Positions 48,760-58,376 of a stretch of 64,000 nucleotides of DNA are shown piece after piece (position 1 is the first letter of the stretch; every line of letters begins with the position of its first letter). The position numbers and the translations under genes were made by a program. The DNA comes from an uncultured Cryomorphaceae bacterium (lineage in GTDB: Bacteria; Bacteroidota; Bacteroidia; Flavobacteriales; Schleiferiaceae). Below the pieces are notes generated by a model. It saw only the letters and a program-made list of their open reading frames with translations, was not told the DNA's origin and searched no databases. The stretch lies in contig CAJWZE010000002.1 of the NCBI GenBank assembly GCA_913049845.1, positions 1 to 64,000 on the forward strand, written 5' to 3'.

Positions 48760-49781
48760 TAGTAAGGGTAAGCTTTAGCAGTTTCGACAAAGGCTTTAGC
48801 ACTCTCTACTCTAGTAGTGGGCAGCACACCGTGACCAAGGTTTACGACGTGGTTTTGTCCCCCGAAGGAATCAATCATTTTCTTGGTAGCTTTTGCAACA
48901 ACGTCGGGTGAAGCGAGGAGTGTTGCCGGATCAAGGTTTCCTTGGAATATAGTTTTAGGTCCACATATCTTTCTTGCATATTCAGGAGAAGTGGTCCAAC
49001 TCAATCCAAGGGCAGAAGCACCTGTAGCATTTAGTTTGTCTAGCGCGTACCAAGCTCCTTTTGCAAATAAGATAACAGGTACACGGTCTTTAACAGCCTT
49101 TGTGATACGCTCCATATACGGCAGCGAGAATTCGTAGTACATTGTAGGACTAAGTATACCGCCCCAGCTATCGAAAATTTGAACAACATCGCAACCAGCA
49201 TCAATCTGAATTTCTAGGTATCGTATAGTTGCCTCGGTAATTTTTTCAAGCATCACTTTAGCGCGTTCAGGTACGTTAAGGATGAATTTTTTTGCTTCTC
49301 CGAAGTCTTTTGAACCTTGTCCTTGCACTATGTAGCAGAGTAAGGTCCATGGTGAACCCGCGAAACCGATCAGTGGAACTCTGTTTTCCAATCCTTCCTT
49401 CACAGCTTCGATGGCCGGCGTAGCGTAGCGGAAAAACTCATAAGTATTTTCTAGATTCAGTGCCGCAACTTCTGCCTCAGTGGTTGCCGTTTGGAGAACG
49501 GGCCCTTTTTCAGGAATCATGTCTACTTGCAGTCCAAGGCTCTGCGCAATAACTAGAATATCTGAAAATAGGATGGCAGCATCCACGCCTACTTGGTCTA
49601 TAGGCATGACGGTAATTTTACGGGCTAGATCTGGGTTTTGTACGCGTTCAAAGAAGCTGTATTTCTCTTTAAGAACCATATAATCTGGCAGGTAGCGTCC
49701 GGCCTGGCGCATAAACCAAACTGGAGGACGCTCGGTAGATTCGCCGTGAAGGGTTCGTAAGAATAGATCGTTTTTGATCAT
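48759..49781 (-). CDS. hemE: Uroporphyrinogen decarboxylase
   Basis: PPVWFMRQAGRYLPDY; LIGFAGSPWTLLCY; FDSWGGILSP; NLGHGVLPTT. Confidence 0.98.
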   Translation of the reverse strand: MIKNDLFLRTLHGESTERPPVWFMRQAGRYLPDYMVLKEKYSFFERVQNPDLARKITVMPIDQVGVDAAILFSDILVIAQSLGLQVDMIPEKGPVLQTATTEAEVAALNLENTYEFFRYATPAIEAVKEGLENRVPLIGFAGSPWTLLCYIVQGQGSKDFGEAKKFILNVPERAKVMLEKITEATIRYLEIQIDAGCDVVQIFDSWGGILSPTMYYEFSLPYMERITKAVKDRVPVILFAKGAWYALDKLNATGASALGLSWTTSPEYARKICGPKTIFQGNLDPATLLASPDVVAKATKKMIDSFGGQNHVVNLGHGVLPTTRVESAKAFVETAKAYPY

Positions 49782-51325
49782 GATAATTCGTTTTTCAAGG
49801 TTTGAAGTAGGGTGGTGAAATCGGGTTGCGGTGCCGCATAGACTTTTATGAAGTTTTGCGCCAGAGCGGCATCTGCTGTGCGCTCACCGATACAAATAAC
49901 AGGAGAGTCCTTAGCAAAATTATTTTCGCTAAGGGTACTTTCTACTCCCAGTGGAGAAAAGGCTAAGATGGCATCCCATTGTTGTCTTGCAAGGCGCGGT
50001 GGTTTTGCGCTATTACGGTAAGTAATAATGTGTTTAATACCGTGCTCGGACCAATTTTGGCTGGTGCGTTGAGCCCCATAGTATGTAGCTGTACCTGGCT
50101 GCTCAGCTTGGTAAGCCGCCACTAATTCTCCACTATTTCTAAAGGTTCTGATATTTCCAGAATAGCCGGCATTTAATAGAATATTTACCCCTTTATGACC
50201 TACTGCCCATAGATTCCCGGGCAATTCGTCGAGCTGATTTTTCAGCTGTTCAGCACCAAATGAACTGGCGATTATAACAACTTCTCCTTCTCCCAATTCG
50301 AACGATTGCGGAACGAGATTAAGCACTTCGATATCGTGAAGTTTTAGGCCCATTTCTAGAGCTGCTGTACGTTGTACTTTGTCTATCTCTTTCAAGCAAA
50401 GGATGTCCTTTGGTTGAAGTTCGCGGATGGCATCTATGATCTCTCTTCCTCCTCGAACGAGAAGCCGTTGTGCAGCTATTTTTCCAACATCATTACCATT
50501 GCCCTTACCAAAATCCTGTTTAATTGAAACCTTTTTCTTGCCATCAAGGCTTAGGAGCGCACCTTCAAAAGAGAAACCACGATTAGTTGGTAGGCAAAGT
50601 GCCCCTAATGGTGAGGCACAACCCGACTCTACACTGGCCATAAAGTCTCGTTCTACCTCGGCACAGACATAGGTTTGAAGGTGGTTAATTTTACCTACCA
50701 ATTTTTCTAACCTAGTATCGCCGTCTCGGCCAATGACGGCAATTACACCTTGCGCCGGAGCCGGTAGCATCCAATCCAATAGTTCTGCATTATTTGGCAG
50801 CAGACCTATTCTTTGCAGGGCTGGAGCACTGACAATACCACCATCTGCAGAGAGTATTTTTTTAACTCGGGTATGCATGTTCCCGCGAAGGTCTTTAAAT
50901 TTATGATTTGGGTATTTGTTCAGCCAGAAAGCTCTTCTACGCGGTGAGCCGCTAAGTAGTATGAGCCGCTCTTCTTTGGACTTGTCGTTGCTTCCTGGGA
51001 TGAAGGCATCTAAGTAGCCGTCTCTTGGAAGAACGGCAAGTAGTTTAAGGCCTTTCGGAATATTCGTGGGGTAGTCCTTGAGGCTGTGTACGCCTACATC
51101 AGCCTTGCCTCCGAGGATGGCATCATCGAGAGCTTTTGTGAAGATACCCGTTTGTCCAAGGTTTTGAAGGGAAGTACTTTGGTCTTTATCACCTTTTGTA
51201 GATACTGGGACAACGGAAAATTCCCAATTGGTATGGATTTCTATCAATCGGTCGATAACTTCATTGGTTTGGAAGAGCGCTAGCGGGCTCGTTCTCGAAG
51301 CGATGCGCAGTTTAGGACCTTCCAT
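49778..51325 (-). CDS. hemCD: Bifunctional hydroxymethylbilane synthase / uroporphyrinogen-III synthase (HemC-HemD fusion)
   Basis: N-terminal LRIASRTSPLALFQTNEV, VGVHSLKDYPT, VESGCASPLGA cofactor Cys; C-terminal ~200 aa HemD-like (VVIIASSFGAEQL..., WDAILAFSPLGVESTL, VICIGERTADAA). Confidence 0.92.
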   Translation of the reverse strand: MEGPKLRIASRTSPLALFQTNEVIDRLIEIHTNWEFSVVPVSTKGDKDQSTSLQNLGQTGIFTKALDDAILGGKADVGVHSLKDYPTNIPKGLKLLAVLPRDGYLDAFIPGSNDKSKEERLILLSGSPRRRAFWLNKYPNHKFKDLRGNMHTRVKKILSADGGIVSAPALQRIGLLPNNAELLDWMLPAPAQGVIAVIGRDGDTRLEKLVGKINHLQTYVCAEVERDFMASVESGCASPLGALCLPTNRGFSFEGALLSLDGKKKVSIKQDFGKGNGNDVGKIAAQRLLVRGGREIIDAIRELQPKDILCLKEIDKVQRTAALEMGLKLHDIEVLNLVPQSFELGEGEVVIIASSFGAEQLKNQLDELPGNLWAVGHKGVNILLNAGYSGNIRTFRNSGELVAAYQAEQPGTATYYGAQRTSQNWSEHGIKHIITYRNSAKPPRLARQQWDAILAFSPLGVESTLSENNFAKDSPVICIGERTADAALAQNFIKVYAAPQPDFTTLLQTLKNELS

Positions 51326-52493
51326 TGAGCTGTTTTTGTAGTTCTTTTAATTCTTTCGGATTCTTTCGGATTCTTTCGAAAAGGCGTGCTTCAATCTTAG
51401 CACTAATACGTTCGATTTTTTCGATATCGGTATGTTTTGAGGACCATTCTTCATGCAGTTGACGCTGCAATTCTTTGATTATTGGGACCGCATCCACTGC
51501 GAGCTCCCATTCTTTGAATTTATCTAATTCCTCTCTAATAATTTCGTACGCCCTTGGTACCCATTTTTTGCGTTGCTCCATTTGCTCAGAGATGGCAATA
51601 CTAAGTTGGTCGACATTGGCCAACTCAATGTCTAATTCCTTCTGAACGTTTTCTCCCACACTAAAGGGGATGCTGAGATCGACAATGCATTTCGTATTCG
51701 CATTAGCAAGAATTTCAGCAGTAAATACAGGCTGTGGAGCACTTACGGCACTGACAATGGCATCAAACTGACCAATCTGATTCAAGGCCTCGTCCCAACG
51801 CAGAGCTTGCACACAGTGAAGGGCAGCTTGTTTTTGAGACTTTGAAAAACTGCGATTGGCCACAAAGATGTTTTTGTTACCTTTTTCAGCAACAAGATTG
51901 TCGAGAGTACGCTTACCTATTTGACCCATACCGAATACTAAAATCTTAGCACAGGAAAAGTTAGGAAGCGTGGATTTTAAAAATTGCACTGCGGCATAAC
52001 TAGTTGAGGAAGTTCCGCCTGAAAGTCCTGTTTCATTTTTAATTCTGCGTGAACTGTATATGGCTTGATTAACGACCTTTTCGATTATGCCCAAAGCTGT
52101 GCCGTAGGTCTTGCTTTTATCAAACGCTGTTTTCATCTGTCCAACGATCTCAAAATCACCGAGGATTTGACTATCCAAGCCGGCCATCACTTCAAATAAG
52201 TATGTGATGGCTTGTTTACCGATATATCTATCGCCTATTTCGGATATATCAATATGTCCAGATTCTTGCACAAATTTTTTTTCAATATTCTCAGGATGCT
52301 TTCCAAACAAGAAAAATGAAGTTCTATTGCAAGTGTTTATGATGAACCCGGCACATTCGTTTTGCGGGAATATCTCACGGAAGTAGGCTTCTAATTGAGT
52401 CTCCGATAGTGCGAAATTTTGGCGCTCTTGTGCTGCGGCATGCTTGTGAGTAATGCCAAATGCGTACCAATTATACCCTGTGAATTGCACCAT
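51312..52493 (-). CDS. hemA: Glutamyl-tRNA reductase
   Basis: FIINTCNRTSFF; VMAGLDSQILGDFEIVGQMK; ILVFGMGQIGKRTLDNL. Confidence 0.96.
   Translation of the reverse strand: MVQFTGYNWYAFGITHKHAAAQERQNFALSETQLEAYFREIFPQNECAGFIINTCNRTSFFLFGKHPENIEKKFVQESGHIDISEIGDRYIGKQAITYLFEVMAGLDSQILGDFEIVGQMKTAFDKSKTYGTALGIIEKVVNQAIYSSRRIKNETGLSGGTSSTSYAAVQFLKSTLPNFSCAKILVFGMGQIGKRTLDNLVAEKGNKNIFVANRSFSKSQKQAALHCVQALRWDEALNQIGQFDAIVSAVSAPQPVFTAEILANANTKCIVDLSIPFSVGENVQKELDIELANVDQLSIAISEQMEQRKKWVPRAYEIIREELDKFKEWELAVDAVPIIKELQRQLHEEWSSKHTDIEKIERISAKIEARLFERIRKNPKELKELQKQLNGRS
51351..51380. repeat. 10-bp tandem repeat (TTCTTTCGGA x2 plus TTCTTTCGAA) in 3' end of hemA
   Basis: Direct reading. Confidence 0.9.
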
Positions 52494-52603
52494 TAAATAG
52501 TTCGAAACAGCGAAATTAGAACGGGGCTGAACAAATAAATACCGCTAAACGTTAAAATACTCTCGGAGGTAGTACAGTCTACTTTTGGGCGAAAAATCAC
52601 TCT

Positions 52604-52611
52604 TATATTTG
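52604..52611 (+). promoter_or_regulatory. TATATTTG -7 box upstream of AraC-family gene (second box TACTTTTG at 52580-52587)
   Basis: TAnnTTTG matches in the divergent hemA/AraC intergenic region. Confidence 0.5.
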
Positions 52612-52620
52612 AATTATATT

Positions 52621-53526
52621 ATGTTTGAAATGACGGTAAACGACATTAATCTCATTCAAAATGCCGCTAAACGAGGTTTTGTGCACGAATTCGCGGAGAA
52701 TGGTCTTTCTCTTTTCACGGGTCACGATCAAGAAAGCAGTGAAATTTCCAAGGTAAAATCTGAGGTGCCGTCTAGAATTATTCAGTTTTATTTTTGTTTG
52801 GAAGGCCAATTAGTGTTCAATTTCAGCCCGCATTATCAAAAGCAATTACAGTCAGGTCACTACTTTTTCATGTATAATCCGCAGAAGGAATTGGTCTTTG
52901 ATTTGATACCAGATTTAGGTACTAAGTGGGCTGCTGCCTACACTACTGTGGAAAAGCTTCATTCTTTGTTCGTTAATGAGGCAGAGGTCTTAACTTTCTT
53001 AAATGGAGAGAATGCCGCTAAGCCTTTGTACGATGAGCGTGAATGCAGTGCTTCAGTGAAGTGGGCTCTTGAGAGTTTATTTACTAGTGAGCTTAGTGCT
53101 GCATCCCGTAAGATATTTGCAAAAGGTAAGTTGTTGGAAGTTTTAGCGCTTCATTTTGATCGCAGGTCAGAGGATATAGAGGCATGTCCTTTCCTTAGAG
53201 ATGAGAAGACGAGAACGCAGATTAAATCTGCCAAGAATGTATTAATTGAACGGATGACTCAACCACCAAGTATTGCAGAATTAGCGCTCGAGATAGGGAT
53301 TAGCGAATACAAATTAAAGTCCGGATTTAAGGAAATTTACGGGAACACCGTAGGTGGATTTGTTCTGGATTACAAGATGAATTCCGCCAAAGCCATGCTC
53401 GATTCCCGTAACTACCAAGTCAGCGAAGTCGCCTATGAATTGGGTTACGGAAACCCGTCACACTTTATAACCGCCTTTAAGAAGAAGTATCAAATCACTC
53501 CAAAGAAGTATTTACAGCAGCTATGA
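52621..53526 (+). CDS. AraC-family transcriptional regulator divergent from hemA
   Basis: C-terminal HTH_18 (SIAELALEIGISEYKLKSGFKEIYGNTVGGFVLDYKMNSAKAML...VSEVAYELGYGNPSHFITAFKKKYQITPKKY). Confidence 0.93.
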   Translation: MFEMTVNDINLIQNAAKRGFVHEFAENGLSLFTGHDQESSEISKVKSEVPSRIIQFYFCLEGQLVFNFSPHYQKQLQSGHYFFMYNPQKELVFDLIPDLGTKWAAAYTTVEKLHSLFVNEAEVLTFLNGENAAKPLYDERECSASVKWALESLFTSELSAASRKIFAKGKLLEVLALHFDRRSEDIEACPFLRDEKTRTQIKSAKNVLIERMTQPPSIAELALEIGISEYKLKSGFKEIYGNTVGGFVLDYKMNSAKAMLDSRNYQVSEVAYELGYGNPSHFITAFKKKYQITPKKYLQQL

Positions 53527-54539
53527 AAAAAGCAGCCGTTTTGATTAACCTGGGCTCGCCGAGGAGTACAGGCGTCAAGGATGTCAAAGAGTATTTAGGT
53601 GAATTTTTAATGGATGATCATGTGATTGATTTTCCCAGATGGTTACGCACCATATTGGTGAAAGGGATTATTTTGAATACTCGTCCAAAGAAGAGCGCTG
53701 AAGCATACAAGACCATTTGGTGGGACGATGGCTCTCCGCTCATCGTTCTTTCAGAACACTTGATTGCTAAGGTCCGTCAGCAGACACAAATCCCAACGTA
53801 TCTGGCGATGCGCTATGCACAGCCAAGTATCTTAGACACGCTGAAGAGGATGAACGAGGAGCACTCAGATTTGGAGGAGCTTTATGTGGTGCCGTTGTAC
53901 CCCCACTTTGCCATGAGCTCTTACGAGACTGTGGTTGATAGAGTAAAAGAAGTAGCTGTAAATAATTTTTCGCATCTCAAGCTTACGTTCAAAGAACCAT
54001 GGTATGACGATGCCGATTACATTAAGGTGCTCAGCGCCAGTATCAAGGACACCCTGCCAGAAGACCACCATCTTTTGTTTAGCTACCACGGTATTCCAGT
54101 ACGTCACGTGAAAAAGAGCGATTGTACCGGCCAGCATTGCTATAAAGTTAACGACTGTTGTAACGTGGCCTCTGAGGCTCATACTTTGTGTTACAAGCAC
54201 CAGACTGCGGTGACGACGAAATTAGTTGCGGCGGAATTGGGCTTGAAGAAAGGCACATATGAAACTTCCTACCAGAGCCGATTAGGCCGAGATCCGTGGA
54301 TTCAGCCCTACACTGCGCAACGTTTTGAGCAATTGGCCGGCGAAGGGAAAAAGAAATTAGCGGTAGTGTGTCCGGCGTTTGTCAGCGATTGTTTAGAGAC
54401 GCTCGAAGAAATTAACGAGGAGGGCAAGGAAGATTTTTTGCTCAACGGCGGGGAGCATTTTCATCCTGTTTCTTGCTTGAATGACCGTGACGACTGGTCG
54501 GCCCTGCTTGGTAAGTGGATTCAGGAGTGGAAGGTATAA
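53523..54539 (+). CDS. hemH: Ferrochelatase
   Basis: AAVLINLGSPRSTGVKDVKEYLGEFLMD; LFSYHGIPVRHVKKSDCTGQHC; YQSRLGRDPWIQPYT; VVCPAFVSDCLETLEEI. Confidence 0.97.
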   Translation: MKKAAVLINLGSPRSTGVKDVKEYLGEFLMDDHVIDFPRWLRTILVKGIILNTRPKKSAEAYKTIWWDDGSPLIVLSEHLIAKVRQQTQIPTYLAMRYAQPSILDTLKRMNEEHSDLEELYVVPLYPHFAMSSYETVVDRVKEVAVNNFSHLKLTFKEPWYDDADYIKVLSASIKDTLPEDHHLLFSYHGIPVRHVKKSDCTGQHCYKVNDCCNVASEAHTLCYKHQTAVTTKLVAAELGLKKGTYETSYQSRLGRDPWIQPYTAQRFEQLAGEGKKKLAVVCPAFVSDCLETLEEINEEGKEDFLLNGGEHFHPVSCLNDRDDWSALLGKWIQEWKV

Positions 54540-55786
54540 CTCATGTTCCACTGCTTATTTTGGGCGGCGGCATCTCCGGATTGGGTGTTGCCTGCAAAGC
54601 AAATGAGCAAGGTCAAAAATTCTATATATTGGAGGCCGAGTCTAAGTTAGGCGGCTGTTTACGATCTATGCAAATGGACGGACACACGCTTGATATTGGT
54701 GCGAATAGCTGTGCTATATCAGAAAAGTTCGAACATTTTTTAGTCCAATTAGGCCTTGAACATGCCATTATTAAGGCCACTGCTCTGAGTAAAAAACGCT
54801 TTCTATTTCAGGATGGAAAGGTGGTATCGGTCACTGGGCTTAAGGACGTCTTTAGGGCTTCATGGTTAAGTTCAAAGGGAAAGTGGCGCTTTGCCACAGA
54901 ACCTTTTAGAGGCAAGGGAGCGAATGAGGATGAATCGGTAGCTTCTTTTTTGACAAGACGAATTGGACAAGAGGCAACAGAGAAATTAGTCGATCCGGTT
55001 TTGGGCGGCATATATGCTGGAAATATCCACTACTTAAGCGCAATGACTGTCTTGGAGAAATTCTGGATAGGCGAGAAAGAAAATGGTTCGATGCTCCGCA
55101 CTTTTTTTAAAGACCCACCTAAGCCTCGGAAGATAATTAGCTTGGAAGGAGGTTTTGTCACTATTGGGTCGGCATTTACAAAGAAATTTCGAGACCAAAT
55201 AAAGCTAGAAACCCGTGTAGAGCGCATAGAAAAGACAAATTCCCGCTTTTTGATTACCACGAATAAGGAGAAATTTAGCTGTGACCAATTGGTTAGCACT
55301 TTGCCTGTGCATATTCTTGGGGAAGTGCTCGAAGGGGATCTTAAAGACCATCTCAAACAGTTGAAATATGAGTCGTTGACGGTTAGTCATTTCACTGAAA
55401 AGCGCAGGGAAGAAGCTCCTGATGGTTTTGGAGTTTTGGTTCCTTCGTCTTCTAGACTGAAGGTCAAAGGGATACTATTTACGAGCTCTATTTTTAAGGG
55501 TCGCGCTCCTGAAGGGTCGCGTAATATGACTGTTTTTCACAGCGCTTGTGACGAGCAGTCTATTAGAGAAGAATTGACCACCATCTTAGGTGATCAACCT
55601 CGTGAGCTTTTAAATACATATACCTGGGAAAAGGCTATTCCACAGCCGCACATTGGTTTTTTAGACTGGAAAAATGAGCTCATTGAAAGCTTACCTGAAG
55701 GAATGCAATTGGCGGGAAATTATCTTGGTAAAGTAGGTGTGGCAGATGTCTTTGCCTCCGGTTACGATTTGAACCTTCGCTCGTAA
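54515..55786 (+). CDS. FAD-dependent protoporphyrinogen oxidase (HemY/HemG-type); exact start uncertain
   Basis: LLILGGGISGLGVACKANEQGQKFYILEAESKLGGCLRS; DPVLGGIYAGNIHYLSA; C-terminal GNYLGKVGVADVFASGYDL. Confidence 0.92.
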   Translation: MDSGVEGITHVPLLILGGGISGLGVACKANEQGQKFYILEAESKLGGCLRSMQMDGHTLDIGANSCAISEKFEHFLVQLGLEHAIIKATALSKKRFLFQDGKVVSVTGLKDVFRASWLSSKGKWRFATEPFRGKGANEDESVASFLTRRIGQEATEKLVDPVLGGIYAGNIHYLSAMTVLEKFWIGEKENGSMLRTFFKDPPKPRKIISLEGGFVTIGSAFTKKFRDQIKLETRVERIEKTNSRFLITTNKEKFSCDQLVSTLPVHILGEVLEGDLKDHLKQLKYESLTVSHFTEKRREEAPDGFGVLVPSSSRLKVKGILFTSSIFKGRAPEGSRNMTVFHSACDEQSIREELTTILGDQPRELLNTYTWEKAIPQPHIGFLDWKNELIESLPEGMQLAGNYLGKVGVADVFASGYDLNLRS

Positions 55787-56691
55787 AAACTGACAAAATA
55801 GACGCCTGTAAAGATGGCTAATCCGCCGAATAGCATATGAACGCTCCACTGCTCGCCACCGTAGATGAGGCTTAATAAGCTTGCCAATAGCGGTTGCAGA
55901 TAAATGTAGGTACCCACAGTTGCTGGATGTAATGTTTTTAAGGCAATGATATTTCCTAGGTAGGTCAAGAAGGTTGTTCCTACCACAACGAATATTACCG
56001 CCCCGATGATATTAGCATCCCACAGCGACCATTGAATATCTTGGAATTGGGGGCCGCCAAAAGGCAGGACAAAGAACACGCCAAAGGTAAAGATCCAACG
56101 AATGATGAATAGTGCGTTGTATTTATTCATAAGCGGCTTGACTAAAACGAGGTAAATAGCATAGCTGCTCGCATTTACCAGTACGAAGAGGTTTCCCTTC
56201 GCAACTTTTGAGGAGAATAGTCCGTTTAGTTGAAAATTGGCGCCGGAATAAATGAGCCAAAAAGCCCCTAATGCGCCTAAGAATATGCCTGCAATTTTAG
56301 GTGGAGTAATGCGCTCCTTGACTAAAACGGCACCCGCGACGAGCACCATAATAGGTCCGCTAACCATCATGATGGAGGCATTCACTGGGGTGGTGATTTT
56401 CAGTCCTTCAAAGAAGAAAAGCATGTTGCCCGTAACCCCGAATATAGCGCAGATCGCGAGTGTTAATCGGTCGTTCAATGGAATTTTTCTAAAGCTATGA
56501 CCGCCCGAAAGTGGTGTGAGCAGCCAAAAGAGAAGGGCTGCTCCTGTTACGCGGAATTGGATGAAAGCGCGGGGCGGAACGGCACCCTGCATAGCTACCT
56601 TGGCAATGAGGAATGAGGAGCCGTAGATCACGGCAACACCTAACAACGCTGCGTGGGCTAGCAATACTGATTTGCGAGTGGAGTTTTTCAT
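55762..56691 (-). CDS. EamA/DMT-family transporter
   Basis: Ten-TM hydrophobic pattern; ALLGVAVIYGSSFLIAKVAM; LVLVKPLMNKYNALFIIRWIF. Confidence 0.9.
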   Translation of the reverse strand: MKNSTRKSVLLAHAALLGVAVIYGSSFLIAKVAMQGAVPPRAFIQFRVTGAALLFWLLTPLSGGHSFRKIPLNDRLTLAICAIFGVTGNMLFFFEGLKITTPVNASIMMVSGPIMVLVAGAVLVKERITPPKIAGIFLGALGAFWLIYSGANFQLNGLFSSKVAKGNLFVLVNASSYAIYLVLVKPLMNKYNALFIIRWIFTFGVFFVLPFGGPQFQDIQWSLWDANIIGAVIFVVVGTTFLTYLGNIIALKTLHPATVGTYIYLQPLLASLLSLIYGGEQWSVHMLFGGLAIFTGVYFVSFYERRFKS

Positions 56692-57038
56692 TAGGAAAGG
56701 GCTTCTGCCACAGCTTTTACAACTTTCTCGCTGTTGCCCACAAAGATGTTATCCTCTAGTATGAGTACAGGACGCTTCAAGAAGGTGTACTCGTTGATAA
56801 TTAATTGGCGAATATCTGCCTCACTAAGGGTCTTGTCTTTCAAACCCAATTCCTTGTATTTGCGCGCACGTCGAGAAAACAGTGCCTCTGCCGAGCCAGA
56901 GAGCGAAATCATATGATCTACCTGCTCGGCGTTCATAGGCTCGGTTTTTATATCTTGAAGTTCTATTCCTTCAGTATTCCAACTGTTTAAAATGCGTTTG
57001 CAGGTATCGCAAGTGCCGAGGTAAAAAATACGTTTCAT
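56691..57038 (-). CDS. ArsC/Spx-family thioredoxin-fold protein (arsenate reductase-like)
   Basis: FYLGTCDTCKRILNSWN; FLKRPVLILEDNIFVGNSEK. Confidence 0.88.
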   Translation of the reverse strand: MKRIFYLGTCDTCKRILNSWNTEGIELQDIKTEPMNAEQVDHMISLSGSAEALFSRRARKYKELGLKDKTLSEADIRQLIINEYTFLKRPVLILEDNIFVGNSEKVVKAVAEALS

Positions 57039-57050
57039 ATAGGTCTAATT

Positions 57051-58376
57051 TTATTTTGCCAACCACGGCTGAGGATCTTGAATGTCGGCATTTTTCCAAA
57101 TACCGAATTGAACCATAGTTTTTCCTTCTTCGTTTGTGAAGGCAGTTCCTATAGGTTGTTTGAGGCCAATGGAATCTCCCGCTTTCACCTTTACCCCAAT
57201 GAGGTTACTGTATACGGTGAAGTAGTTCCCGTGACGAATGAGTACCATCACGTTAGCTCCAGGTATGGGCACCACGGAGCTAACCTCGCCCTCAAAGCTA
57301 GCACGCACGATTGCGCCTTGCTCGGTGCTAATCTCGATGTGAGGGTTATCAACCACAATCCCTTTTACCACGGGGTGCGCGTGCTTTCCAAACTTACCAG
57401 TAATGAGTCCGCGTTCAACAGGCCATGGTAAGGCGCCCTTATTCGACGCAAAGTTGTTTGCCAATGCTCGGGCTTCAGGCGTCATAGCATATGAGGGTTC
57501 GTCGTCACGGGCTTCAAGACCTTTCTCTGCACGTGCTTTGTCAATCAGTCGCTTTAACACCTTGTTCGGAGTACGAGGATTGAAATCTTTTCCTTTAACT
57601 AAGCCTAGATTTTCGGCTTCATTTTCAAGGGCTATGCGCTCAGCGCGGAGCTTGGCTTTTCGCATTTCCTCAGTAATGATGCGTTTAATCTGTTTCTCTA
57701 ATTGCTGGGCTTCGCGTTGCTTTTTCTGGATGTCTTTCTTCAGTTCACTTTCCTTGCTCTGAAGCGCTGCCACCGTTTTTTCTTGTGCTTGAGCATCCAC
57801 TAAGAGTTCGTTCTTCTCGTATTCTTGCGCTTTTTGAACGTTCAATTTCTCCGCTTTCTTCGCAATCAATACTTCCCTTTCCTGGGCCAATTCCAACTGT
57901 GCGTCTTCAATCTGTTTGATCTGTTGCTCGCGGTAGCGAGTCATGTCCTTGAAGTATTGGATACGCTTCAACGCCTGAGTAAAAGAAGAAGAACTGAGGA
58001 TGAACATGAGCTGATCTACGGGTTGTAGGTTTCGTTGGGCAAGCTCAATGAGTTTTGCATAATCTGCTTTCAAGGAATCTACGCGTACTTCAAGGTGAGT
58101 TATTTCTTGCTCCATGGCCTTTAACTCACGGGTGATATTGCGAATCTGGCGAGTCATAGTGGTGATCAGTCTTTCCCGGGCTTTAATCTTTTGATTGAGG
58201 GTTTGAAGGTGATTCAAGCTGGTGGCTCGGCTGCTCTGTGTTTGCTTTAATAGCGTGCCGGCAAGGGAAATCTGGTCTTGTAGTAATATCCTTTGCTTTT
58301 GGAGCTCTTCTTTAGTTTGGCCAGATGCAACCGAAGCAAAGAGTAGTAGTGCGATGAGTACTCTAATCATTTTCAT
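57051..58376 (-). CDS. EnvC-like murein hydrolase activator, M23 peptidase domain
   Basis: Long coiled-coil N-terminus; C-terminal LPWPVERGLITGKFGKHAHPVVKGIVVDNPHIEI...VMVLIRHGNYFTVYSNL (degenerate active site suggests activator). Confidence 0.9.
   Translation of the reverse strand: MKMIRVLIALLLFASVASGQTKEELQKQRILLQDQISLAGTLLKQTQSSRATSLNHLQTLNQKIKARERLITTMTRQIRNITRELKAMEQEITHLEVRVDSLKADYAKLIELAQRNLQPVDQLMFILSSSSFTQALKRIQYFKDMTRYREQQIKQIEDAQLELAQEREVLIAKKAEKLNVQKAQEYEKNELLVDAQAQEKTVAALQSKESELKKDIQKKQREAQQLEKQIKRIITEEMRKAKLRAERIALENEAENLGLVKGKDFNPRTPNKVLKRLIDKARAEKGLEARDDEPSYAMTPEARALANNFASNKGALPWPVERGLITGKFGKHAHPVVKGIVVDNPHIEISTEQGAIVRASFEGEVSSVVPIPGANVMVLIRHGNYFTVYSNLIGVKVKAGDSIGLKQPIGTAFTNEEGKTMVQFGIWKNADIQDPQPWLAK

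Noticed and set aside
57403-57762. 119-aa plus-strand ORF opposite the M23/EnvC-like gene
   Set aside because: Mirror of a Lys/Glu/Arg coiled-coil; no recognisable domain.
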